DNA of 64,000 nt from Sorghum bicolor (taxonomy: Eukaryota > Streptophyta > Magnoliopsida > Poales > Poaceae). The DNA lies in NCBI RefSeq assembly GCF_000003195.3, contig NC_012873.2, forward strand, positions 10,687,894 through 10,751,893. The letters run 5' to 3'. The notes beneath the pieces were generated by a model. That model saw nothing but the letters and a program-made list of their open reading frames with translations. It was not told the DNA's origin and searched no databases. This document shows, piece by piece, positions 32,886 to 43,205 of this stretch. The first letter of the stretch is position 1; every line of letters begins with the position of its first letter. The position numbers and the translations under genes are program-made.

Positions 32886-33628
32886 AAGAACATGTGATGC
32901 TTGTCTTCGATGTTGTTCTTGCACCTATGAAACTTGTCGTCATCAAGAACGTTCTTGTAGAAGAGGTTAGCAGGTGCTCAATCTATCCTTGAAGTACAAT
33001 AGGAGAATTTTTTAACTGTGTTTGGGAATAATGACTCCCAAAACATTTTGTTCTAGGGATCTATCTCTCCTAAGCTTGGAGCAAGAGCAGTGTCCGCGTC
33101 TCTTGTCTTGAAACGCTTACCGGTGAGCAGCAACAGCCTGAGGTCACTAGAGCCGTCGAGGGGAACGAGAAAGTAGGAGAACTGCATGCTCCAAGCGAGC
33201 AACACCAGTAGCCGAGTATACTACGTAAGTACAAATCAAACCTCCACTAAAAAAAGTACAAATCAAACCTGCTCTGGAAAACTTCACTACTGAGACGTCA
33301 AGTCAGACAGTCTAGGAGAAAAACAACCGGTGTGAGATGACAATTGAAGCCATATCAGGAAGCCAACGATCTTTCCAAAAGGAAGCAGTGACCCTACTGT
33401 GTGGCTTCTACTTTGGTGATGGAGCGGAAGGTACCTAGTTCGTTGTCAATCACACTCCAAAGGAAGGAGGCGCCAGCAGCCACCAAAAAGTAAAAACCTC
33501 AGCCGCCATTGTTTCCAAAGAGCAGGCTCGATCGGAAAAAAATTGTCAATAAATTTTGTGAGGGGATTGGTAGATAGGATAGATAGATAGATAGAGATAG
33601 AAAATAAATTGAGTCGTAGATTTAGTTA
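32886..33628. other. Spacer; GATA microsatellite
   Basis: A (GATA)n tract lies at about 33576-33600. No coding sequence is recognised. Confidence 0.35.
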
Positions 33629-33858
33629 GAGGGTGTTTGGTTGGAGATATTAAAGTTTAACAGGTACCGTAACATTTTTATTTTATTTGACAATTATTAT
33701 CTAATTATAGAGTAATTAGGCTTAAAAGATTCGTCTCGCAAATTACTCTCTAACTGTGTTTTTAGTTTGGTAAATGATTTATATTTAGTACTCCATGCAT
33801 GTGTCCAAACATTCGATATCATGGGAGTTAAGTTTAACTCTGTAAACCAAACAAGGCC
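33629..33858. mobile_element. Tourist-like MITE of the GGCCTTGTTTAG family, TSD TTA
   Basis: Ends gagggtgtttgg and ccaaacaaggcc, flanked by TTA at 33626-33628 and 33859-33861. Internal landmarks aaagattcgtctcgcaaatt and catgcatgtgtccaaacatt. The clear TTA duplication places this family in the PIF/Harbinger superfamily. Confidence 0.8.
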
Positions 33859-34439
33859 TTAACCATGGTGAGTCGCTGATGATGATGAACCCGATTTACC
33901 CCTTGCCCACCCACTGAATGAATACCGATACACGCCGCGCCAGAAGCAGAGCACACAGCCTCGAACATGTGGTGCTCGCAGTCGCAGGCCCGTCGCCGGC
34001 CAGCAACTATGGAATAGTACCCGCGGCCCGTTGATTTTGCACGCAGCTCCGAGAACGCCCACCGCCATCCAGCCATCGTCGTCGTCACTCGTCACCTGCT
34101 GGCAGTGGCACAGGCAGGCATGCCCGCTATTGTGTTGTGTTGATGCTCACGGCTGGCCGGCGTGTTTGTGTGCGCCGCCGCGAGGCACGCGAAGTAGGGT
34201 GACCCCACGTCCACGTACCTGGTGGGGGAGCTGTACAAGACGCTGGCCACCTACGGGATCAGATCAACGTCGTGTGCACTCACCTCAGCTGCGTTGTGTC
34301 GAGCCGTGGAACGGAGCCAAGAACAAGTTCATCTACGGATCTGCCCCTGCCATGGATCCCAGTACAACAACCAGGGCAGGGTGGTCCGATCCATGGACCG
34401 GCGCCTCTAGTAACAAACGCACAATTCTCTAACTAGATG

Positions 34440-34949
34440 TGTTAAAATTTAGGATCGACTTAGGGTAGAACCAGTGGGGAAAAATTCTCTATTGTGGATA
34501 AACAAGTGACGCAGTAGTAGTTCTATGAGATCTAGGAAAAGGAGAGTACTGGGTTCATACCATCGGAGGAGGTGGGAGCAGGCGCGGTGGAGGATCCGGA
34601 TCCGGAGGCCGCCATGTCTTCGGTGATGGATCTGCGCTAGGCAGCGACGGTCGATGAAGTCTCGGTGGTGCAGTGGCGACCGACGGAGAGGAAATGGTGG
34701 TGTAGTGCAGTGGCGGCGCAGAGGGCTTCCCGTCACTAGCTGCGCCCCTACTCAGATCGGGATTAGGGTTTCGGTGGGGAGTGCGGCTCACGGTGAACCT
34801 CGTAGTGAGAGCCGATGGCCCCCATCTATATTTATAGCGCAATGTGACAGGGGCCGTCCAGCTATAGATGGGCTAGGCGCCCCCGATCAGGGCGCAGGTC
34901 AAGGCCCGATTAGGCCTTTGGGCCTAATCGGTGGGAGATCATTCCAACA
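34440..34949 (-). repeat. 3' LTR of the Copia element (510 bp)
   Basis: TGTTAAAATTTAGGATCGAC to GAGATCATTCCAACA. It matches the outer parts of 40540-42020 closely. A TATA-like tataaata occurs on the minus strand near 34831-34837. Confidence 0.85.
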
Positions 34950-34964
34950 TTCTCTCCCTTGATC
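34950..34964 (-). other. Copia polypurine tract
   Basis: On the minus strand the bases just before the 3' LTR read CAAGGGAGAGAA, a purine-rich primer site for plus-strand synthesis. Confidence 0.7.
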
Positions 34965-35140
34965 TCAACCTTTCTTTAACCTTTAAACTTTGACTTTAAA
35001 CACTTTACTTTTTACTCGTTCCATCACAGATGAGTGCACAGAGCATGCTTCATCGTTACAGTCTATAGCCGATAGATTTGACAGCTACAGTGCAGGTCTC
35101 TGATCTTAACTTTAACTTTGGGCCATTTATAGGTCAGGAA

Positions 35141-38100
35141 TCATAGGCTTTCTCTTAAACCCATGCCGGCTACGTGTTCTCTGAACACATTGGGTGGTAA
35201 GCCTTTTGTAAGTGGATCTGCGAGCATCTTTTTAGTCCTTATGTGCTCAAGACTTATGTTTTGATCCCGAACTTTATCCTTCACAACATAATACTTTATG
35301 TCAATGTGTTTGGCAGCACCACTTGACCTATTGTTGTAAGCATACTGTACTGCTGGATTATTATCGCAGTATAATTTTAGTGGTTTATTTATGCTGTCGA
35401 CCACCTTTAAAACGGGTAGGAACTTCTTTAACCAGTTCACCTGCCCCGTTGCCTCATAATATGCTACAAACTCGGCATACATTGTGGATCATGTAGTGAC
35501 GGTTTGTTTTGAACTTTTCCATGAAATAGCTCTCCCTGCGAGAGTGAAGACATATCCAGACGTGGATTTTCTATCATCTCCCGCATAATCAGAATCCGAG
35601 TACCCTTCTATGTGCAAGGATTCTGACCTTCTATACGTCAGCATGAGGCCTTTTGTGCCTTGCAAATAACGCAAGACTTTCTTTACTAATTTCCAGTGTT
35701 CCTGTCCTAGATTGCTTTGAAATCTGCCAAGTAACCCGATAACAAACGCTAAGTCAGGGTGCGTACAGATTTGAGCATACTGTAAGCTTCCGACAGCAGA
35801 AGCATATGGAACCACTTTCATTTGATCGAGCTCGTATTGGTTCCTAGGGCATTGAAAATCCCCATATCTATCGTCCTTGACAATGGGTGCAGGTGATGCA
35901 CTACATTTGTGCATATTATACTTCTTTAGAATCTTTTCTATATATGTCTTTTGTGACAGTCCTAGTACGCCCTTTTCTCTATCTCGGTGAATTTCTATGC
36001 CCAGAACAAAAGAAGCTTCACCAAGATCTTTCATGTCAAACTTTGAGGACAAAAACTTCTTTGTCTCCAGTAGTAGACTGATATCACTACTAGCAAGTAA
36101 GATATCATCCACATACAAGATTAGGAAGATAAACTTTCCATTCTTAAACTTTGAATATACACAATTGCCCTCAATGTTTTATTTAAACCCAAAATGCTTT
36201 ATGGTTTGTCAAACTTCAAGTATCACTGTCTTGAAGCTTGCTTCAACCCATAGATTGATTTCTTTAAGCGACATCCCATCTGTTCTTGGCCTTCCATGAC
36301 AAAACCTTTCGGTTGTGCCATGTAAACATTTTCCTCTAAATCCCCATTTAGGAATGCCGTCTTTACGTCCATCTGATGCAACTCTATATCATAATGTGCT
36401 ACTAAAGCCATTATGATTCTGAAGGAATCTTTAAATGAGACTGGAGAAAATGTCTCATTGTAATCAATTCCCTCCCTTTGTGTGAAATGTTTCGCCACAA
36501 GTCGCGCTTTATGCCTTTCAATATTCCCTTGAGAGTCATATTTAGTCTTGTAGACCCATTTACAGCCTACTGTTTTGGCTCCTTTAGGAATAGGTTCTAA
36601 GTCCCAAACTTCATTGGTACTCATTGATTCCATTTCATCTTCCATGGCTTTAAGCCACTTTGATGAATGATTGCTTTTCATAGCTTCTTCAAATGAGGTG
36701 GGATCACCCTCCATTTGAGCTTCTTCTATGTTATACACCTCATAATCATCCAGAATGGCTGATCTTCTAACTCTTTGAGATCTCCTAAGAGTCATTTGTG
36801 GGTGCCTCTTGGGGCTGTTGTTGTTCTTCCTCGTGGGCAACAGGTGGTGGTTGCACGGGATCCTGAAGGACAGGTTCCTCATGTTCATCCATTGTTGCCA
36901 CAGGAGAACTAACAACAGGTGTTGGCACTACAGTGGTAGGCACTGTTGGTGCAACAAGAACAGGTAATTCAAAAAATGGATCCTGAATCATCGGAGTGCG
37001 TACACATACCCGCTTCTCTTCAAGATCAATTTTTCGAGCTACCATGCTCCCCCTGATCATTTCATTCTCTAAGAAAACTCCATGCCTCGTTTCTACAAAC
37101 TTTGTGTATCTATCTAGGCAGTAGAAATGATAACCTTTTGACCTTTCAATGTAGCCAATAAAATGACAACTCACTGTTTTGGGATCTAGTTTTCCAATAT
37201 TTGGGTTAAATACTTTAGCCTTAGTAGGACTCCCCCAGACACACAAGTGATTTAGTGAGGGCACTCTTCCTGTCCTCATCTCATATGGTGTTTTGGGCAC
37301 CGACTTACTTGGTACTCTATTGAGAATATAAATGGTGGTTTTTAGAGCCTCCATCCAAAAACTCTTTGGTAAGATGGAATAACTCGTCATGCTACGCACC
37401 ATATCCATTAGGGGACGACGGTTGCATCTTTCAGCTACTCCATTCTACTGAGGTTCGCCCGGTGTGGAATACTGGGCTACTATACCATTTTTCTGTAAAA
37501 GCCTTGTAAAAGGTCCAGAAATTTGGCCATATGGGGTGTGCCGACCGTAGTACTCTCCCCACGGTCGGATCGGACTATCTTTATCTTTAAATTATGCTGA
37601 TTTTCAACTTCAGCCTTAAATATTTTAAATTTATCCAATGCTTCTGTTCTTTCTTTAGTTGGATAAATATAGCCATAGCGGGAGTAATCATCTGTGAATG
37701 TTATAAATGAATCATAGCCATCCACGCTTTTCATAGGAAAAGGACCACAAATGTCTGTATGAATTATTTGTAGTATTCCTGTGCTTCTTTTAGCATCCTT
37801 TTTAATTTTCTTTATGTACTTTCCTTTAATGCATTCTCTACATTGCTCTAAATCTGAGAACTCTAATGGAGGAAGAATGTTATTCTTCACTAGTCTTTCT
37901 ATTCTCCCCCCTCAAAATATGGCCTAAACGACAGTGCCATGATTTCGACGAGGCATCTTGAGTTCTCTTTCTTTTTCTATTGGAAACCGCAGACGAGGAT
38001 ACATTATCAATCACATCACATACGGAATTAACACATTCACGAAGTGATAACAAATAAAGATCTTGCTTTAAAAAAGCAATACCAACACTATCATTATTAC

Positions 38101-39060
38101 AGAAAATCTCACACTTGCCATTTCCAAAATGGCAGCCATAACCATCATTGTCCAAACAAGACACACTAATTAAGTTTCTCTGTAAAGAAGAAACATAAAG
38201 AACATCTCTAAGCAAAAGGATAAAACTATTAGCAAGTTTTAAAGAAACATCGCCAACAGCTTCCACGTCCACCTGGACTCCATTTGCTACTTTAATTTGT
38301 CTTTCTTTTCTTTGCGTAGTCCGCGTCGAACGGAATCCCTGTAAAGAACTTGCAACATGAACAGTTGCCCCTGAGTCAATCCACCAAGTAGATTTTGCAT
38401 ATTGTACATAAAGATATTCATTTACAAAAGTAATAATGTTCTCACCATTCTTTTCCATTATCATCTTTAAGAATTTAGGGCAATCTTGCTTGAAATGCCC
38501 CTTTTTGTGGCAGTAGTGACACAGATCTTTGTTCCCTGGAGGAGGTTGTGCCTTTTTCTGCTGGGGCCATTGGTTTAAGCTTGTTGTTTAGATGGTTCAT
38601 CTTTGATATGTGTTCTCTAATGCCATTGCCATTGCCAGGCCAGAGTACCTTTCTGTCATCAGCTGCTTAATCAGCTGAGTAGCATATATATCTTTGAAGA
38701 GCCATGAAACTGACCTTTTACTTTCTCAAGGTACTCTGCAATAGTGTCACACTCTCCAATTGACCCCACTATAGTAGGATCAATTGTGTTCTTTACCACT
38801 GCCAGACATTTCTTGTTGGCAGTGGCCCACTGTCTCTTTTGAAGGTCAAAGATCATTCTGTCACTTACATACTTTCCTTCTCTTATTGCCCATGCAACAT
38901 CAGTCTCTTCAGCTCCCCTCACCCGTTCCACTAGCTCAGTGGGAAACGGTGTGGAGATGACCCAGTCGACCTCAGCCAAGATGAAGGCCAGGTCAATCTA
39001 TTTCTTCCATTATGTGTAGCTGTCTCCTTTGAGGGCTGGAATATCTTTGATATATGCCAT
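35141..39060 (-). pseudogene. Copia gag-pol polyprotein, multiple frameshifts and stops
   Basis: Domains follow Copia order on the minus strand. Gag starts at MAYIKDIPALKGDSYT (39060), with an in-frame stop right after that string. A CCHC zinc knuckle (CHYCHKKGHFKQDC) lies near 38500-38545. Protease has the motif WWIDSGATVHVA near 38370. The integrase has its pre-integrase SWHCRLGH, then HTDICGPFP, TDDYSRYGYIYP and VRSDRGE. The reverse transcriptase begins with KWVYKTKYDSQG and ARLVAKHFTQREGIDYNETF and includes the active-site motif YVDD at about 36110. RNase H ends with YCDNNPAVQYAYNNRSSGAA, ADPLTKGLP and a stop at 35141. Frame breaks occur near 38690, 37900, 37440, 36220 and 35490, so no full polyprotein is made. 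All domains are nonetheless present, showing fairly recent decay. Confidence 0.9.
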
Positions 39061-39158
39061 CAAGGAGACTTCTGAAACACATTCAAATTAAGTGAGAACA
39101 TAATACAATAATTGCATGATTTAGTTCCAACTATGGTCAAAAGTAAAACATACAATTA

Positions 39159-39450
39159 ATCCTTTTACATTAATTCTACAACACCTTTGGGCTGAAATAT
39201 AATTAATGCATATCAAAGCCATAATAACATTATAATATTGCTATTAATCAACTTTGGTCACAATAATAACAATATTATAATAATATATAAATTTATCCAA
39301 TTTTATCCTTTTACACTAATTCTACATCACTTTTGGGTAGAAATAGAATTAATGCATGACCACAAACTATAATAATATCATAATATTGCTATAAATCAAC
39401 TTTGGTCAGAATAATAACAATATTATAATAATCTGTAATTTTATCCATTT
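39159..39450. repeat. 146-bp tandem duplication in the Copia leader
   Basis: atccttttac begins at 39159 and again at 39305, and the units share aattctaca, aaatataatt/aaatagaatt, catgc/catat, ataatattgctat and aatcaactttggtca in order. It is AT-rich and lies just upstream of gag. Confidence 0.7.
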
Positions 39451-40524
39451 TTCAAAATTAAAATCTCCTGTCGGTTTGAATTTAATAATGAAAAATGAAT
39501 AAATAACTTTAAGTACGCAGCGGAAACTTTAATAAACATTTAATTCTATTTTCCAGAAACTATACAAAAACCTTACTGTTCTATGGATATAATTATCTTT
39601 GGACAAAAAATATACAGAGAAAAGGATTATAACTATCAAAAAAATAATAAAAAAAGCATCAATAATAGCTTCTAGAAAAAAGAAAAAAGAAAAACTTATG
39701 TAAACGGTGCAGTTCGGCCAATTTTGGCCTGTCCCCACGCGCGGCCTGCGCGGTGACCCGCAGCCCGCTGGCGCACGCGCACGACCCGCACGGCCTAGCA
39801 GCCAACTCGAGCGCAGCGGCCCAGCTGCGTGCGCGCGGGGTCTTTTTTTAGCTTTCTTTTGGCCCAGCTTCGCGATTTGGCGCAGCAAGCGCCCGCGCCG
39901 CGCCCGACTCGCCACCCAGGCTGCACCGTGGGCCTGGGCCAGCAAAGCCGTTCCCCGCCTGGGCCATATGTTGGCCCAATCGATGCGTGCCGTTGGTTTA
40001 GATCCAAAGGTCGCCCTTCATTTTTGGTAGGATAAAACTAGGGCCGGCCGATTTTCCCTCAAACCCTAATCCATTTCCCTACCTCCTTTCTCTCTTCTAC
40101 ACGGCGCCGCCCAGGGGCAGCAGCCGGCGCGACGACGGCCATGGAGGCCACCGGTGAGAGGGCCGCCGCTGGGCGGACCCGGCCACTCCCCTTCCTTTTC
40201 TCTCTTTACCCCTTCCCTTCTCCTTTGCCACGCCCAACAGTGAGCAGCATGGCACGCAGCAGCTGGTGGCGCCACCAAGGCACCCCTCGACGGCGCACGC
40301 GTGCGTCCGCGCGCGGTGCCGTCGAGTGGTCCCATGGGTGGCTCCCTTTTGGCAGATCTCGCGTGGTAAGTATGCAGAGTTGGGATTCTAGGGTTAGGGT
40401 TTGACTGTGTATCCTTTCTTTATCCAATTCAAAATCGGATAAACTTTTCTCTACTGGGTTTGATAGATCCAAAGTGGATCTATCCTTTCTTCTTCCCCAA
40501 AACTCTATATCTACTCCTAGAGTA
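39451..40524 (-). other. Copia 5' leader, GC-rich near the LTR
   Basis: This internal leader lies between the primer-binding site and gag. The part at 39710-40350 is very GC-rich with ORFs on both strands that show no known domain. I regard them as noncoding. Confidence 0.5.
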
Positions 40525-40539
40525 GGCATTCGATACCAA
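40525..40539 (-). other. Copia primer-binding site
   Basis: Immediately inside the 5' LTR the minus strand reads TTGGTATCGAATG, similar to the initiator-Met tRNA complement TGGTATC used by plant Copia elements, with a changed 3' half. Confidence 0.6.
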
Positions 40540-42020
40540 TGTTAAAATTTAGGATCGACTTAGGGTAGAACCAGTGGGGAAAATTCTCTATTGTGGATAA
40601 ACAAGTGACGCAGTAGTAGATCTATGAGATCTAGGAAAGGGAGAGTACTGGGTTCATACCATCGGAGGAGATGGGAGCAGGCGCAGTGGAGGATCGGAGG
40701 CCGCCATGTCTTCTGTGATGGATCTGCGCTAGGCAGCGATGGTCGATGAAGTCTTGGTGGTGCAGTGGCGACCGGCGGGGAGGAAATGGTGGTGCAGTGC
40801 AGTGACGGCGTAGAGGGCTTCCCGTCACTGGCTGCGCCCCTACTTAGATCGGGATTAGGGTTTCAGTGGGGAGTGCGGCTCACGGTGAACCTCGTACTGA
40901 GAGTCGGCGGCCCCCACCTATATTTATAGCGCAGTGTGACAGGGGCCCTCCAGCCATCGTAGCTTGCGCCCCTGTCGACGAAAGCTAGTCGGCAGTCTAC
41001 CTTGGGGTATACCCACGGTAGTAGTTTATCGGTAGACGGTGCGCAAGCTACGAACTCGATGGTGACGCAAGACACAGACAAGGTTTTTATCCAGGTTCGG
41101 CCGCCGTGTGGGCGTAATACCTACGTCCTGTGTCTGGTTGTATTGATTTGAGATAATGATGTGTATGATCTGTCCTCTAGGGGACCCCTGCCCCTCCTTA
41201 TATATCCTGAAGGGACAGAGTTACAAGCAAAGTATCCTATTTGGTACAATATCTTGTAGCCTTGCGGTGCACGCCGACCAGTCGTGCGCCGCACGTCTTC
41301 ATCCTGTGGGCCGAGCCACCTCTGATGGTGCGGCCCATATAGGCCCATGAGGGTATAGGGGTTTATACCCCCACAGCTAGTCCCCGAGCACCATGTATTG
41401 TGATGTAACACGCCGTCTTGAGCTTCTTCGATCAGTGAGGCTTGACGTCTTCAATAAGTACGAAAGTCGCCCAAACAGTTGCAACGGTATTTTGACCAAC
41501 TCAAAAGACAGTTGATCAACATTGACATCGAAGAAGCAGGTTGTTCGAAGAATGCATGGTGCTCTTAATTAAAAAAGATTTTTTTCCTGGTGAAGTGTGC
41601 CCACTTTACTTTTCTAAAAAGTATAGACCTCAAAAAAGCAAGCATATTCACCGCAAGGTGAAGTGTGCCCACTTAGTCCCTGAGCCTTGTAGTAGGTGAC
41701 GTAGGCACGTGGTGCCAGGGTCTAAAAAGAAAATCATAGAAATTCTAAAACTGAGATGCATCGCCAGATGCATCGTACCGATGTAGTCCCTGAGCTTGCT
41801 GGAAGGCGAAGTATGAGTCTTGTAGCAAGGTCTAAAAAATTGAATTTTCCAGTCCCCGAGCATATCATGCTCGTCTGCAATTGAATAGACTAATCGACCA
41901 GTCCCCGAGCATATAACGCTCGGTGGTCGGTACAGTCTCCGAATTCTCAAATTCGTGGGCTGGTCGACCAGTCCCCCCGATCAGGGCGTAGGTCAAGGTC
42001 GGTGGGAGATCATTCCAACA
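40540..42020 (-). repeat. 5' LTR of the Copia element, expanded by an insertion
   Basis: The first 430 bp and last 45 bp match the 510-bp LTR at 34440-34949. About 1.0 kb of unrelated Gypsy-type DNA (40973-41975) lies between the shared gcgcccc and ccgatcaggg. Confidence 0.8.
40973..41975 (-). mobile_element. Gypsy fragment (LTR plus adjoining internal DNA) inserted in the Copia LTR
   Basis: 40973-41375 has TGTCGACGAAAG...TACCCCCACA ends and a TATATATCC motif, fitting a 403-bp LTR read on the minus strand (TGTGGGGGTATAAACC start). 41376-41975 carries repeats of cagtccccgagcatat, which is typical of DNA next to the 3' LTR in some grass Gypsy elements. The internal part ends abruptly at about 41975, without a matching second LTR or target duplication, so the element is truncated or was captured during reverse transcription. 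Confidence 0.6.
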
Positions 42021-42212
42021 AGATGATCTTCCATTCCTTAATTGATGATGATTGTTGGGCTTCAACCAACTGATCTACTTTGCATTATTGTTGTTTTGTG
42101 TGTAAACAATCGCTGGACCTGGTTCACGCTGACGTCGACGACGGCAAGGTCCTCTTCGTCCCGTGGGTGGAGACTGACTTCAGGACCGGCGAGGACCTGT
42201 GGTGGAGTGCAT

Positions 42213-43095
42213 GAGGAGGATCCCACACCAGCGGGGCTCAGTGCCCACATATGAGCTATGTATGCTTCCTGTTCCTGTGATTTTTGGTGTTATAAGTATT
42301 GATATTCTTTTCAATAAATTTGGTCAAATTTATTTTGGGACGGAGAGAGTATGTCTATATATAGTGGCTCATATCAATCTCTAGTTACTTTGCCAATATT
42401 TTTCTTTCTCCATGAATATAGAAGATTCTAGATGTAGATCTAGACCAATTTATGGCAAAATTCTAGTTCATTCTTTCACTTGTTTATATGAATAATATCT
42501 TGAAGCAATCTCATTAAACAACATAGATGGTCATGAATGTACACAAAACGAAGGCATGAAGTCTCTTAATTATATCCAAGACCTAAATAAATTTATTAAA
42601 GCTGCTAAAAGCCACATCTTGCTTAAGAAGACAAAGGATATATATTGTTCTTGCTATGACTAGGGATGGCAACAAGTTGGGTAAGGTGTGGGTGGAGTAA
42701 AAATGTACCCATGACAATGACAACAATATTTGGCTATGCCCACCTTAAATGAGATCCACAGGTGCAATGTCACACCCCCACCCACGGTGCAGTGTCACAC
42801 CCACACCCGCCCATGGATCTCAGGTCACCTATGGGTGTGCTAATGAGAAGCTAACATATAACAAAAAGATTAATAAAATTAGAGAGCATATAACACATAA
42901 TATCAATTTATCATCACCAATGAATCGAAAGTTCACAACAAAGTCTAGTATATACTATGTAAACAACATCATCCATACAAATCATCCTAAGTTTTGCATA
43001 GGCTTGCACCAAATATTACTTCTAGACCTCTACTGTAGCAGGGGATAGAAAAACATATGTTTCGAGCCCTGTGGGTCCCCGTCGATGAAATATGA
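42213..43095. other. petC 3' flank, Stowaway end and spacer
   Basis: After the petC stop the sequence may include its old 3' UTR. At about 42335-42352 gggacggagagagta looks like one Stowaway end without a partner. The region 42660-42850 holds two copies of a gtgtcacacccRcaccc phrase. Confidence 0.35.
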
Positions 43096-43205
43096 CAACC
43101 ACAACTAACTCAACAGCATCACGGGCCCCGACCCAAAGACACCCTTGGGTCAACTACAACTAACTAAACAACATCGTGGGCCTCAACCCGAAGACACCCT
43201 CAGGT
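43096..43205. repeat. 55-bp direct repeat, two units
   Basis: caaccacaactaactcaaca at 43096 recurs as caactacaactaactaaaca at 43151. The rest of the units (cgggcc..acccRaagacaccct) aligns at the same 55-bp spacing. Confidence 0.75.

Larger units (their letters stand above)
34440..42020 (-). mobile_element. Ty1/Copia LTR retrotransposon, full length with TSD AGATG, coding region decayed
   Basis: The element runs from TGTTAAAATTT at 34440 to TTCCAACA at 42020 and is flanked by AGATG at 34435-34439 and 42021-42025. It is transcribed on the minus strand: 5' LTR 40540-42020, primer-binding site, leader, gag-pol (39060-35141), polypurine tract, 3' LTR 34440-34949. The 5' LTR is enlarged by a later insertion. 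It sits in the intron of the petC pseudogene. Confidence 0.9.
34192..42212 (+). pseudogene. petC: petC (Rieske Fe-S subunit of cytochrome b6f) pseudogene fragment, split by a Copia element
   Basis: PetC carries the 2Fe-2S cluster that passes electrons from plastoquinol to cytochrome f in thylakoids. Here only the C-terminal part survives. The 5' part (34192-34411) encodes in shifting frames [16 protein letters not shown], a [12 protein letters not shown] segment and [16 protein letters not shown], which includes the second cluster-binding box CPCHG. The 3' part (about 42111-42212) reads [19 protein letters not shown], then RTGED, ending WWSA and a stop. Between them is an intron-like stretch beginning GTAACA at 34410, into which the Copia at 34440-42020 inserted. 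The acceptor before the last exon reads AA rather than AG. Several 5-9 bp insertions break the reading frame. The retained intron shows this was a DNA-level copy, not a processed one. The N-terminal transit peptide and membrane anchor are absent. Confidence 0.85.

Noticed and set aside
39707..40404. ORFs in the GC-rich Copia leader on both strands
   Set aside because: No Copia domain is expected there and none is seen; composition explains them.
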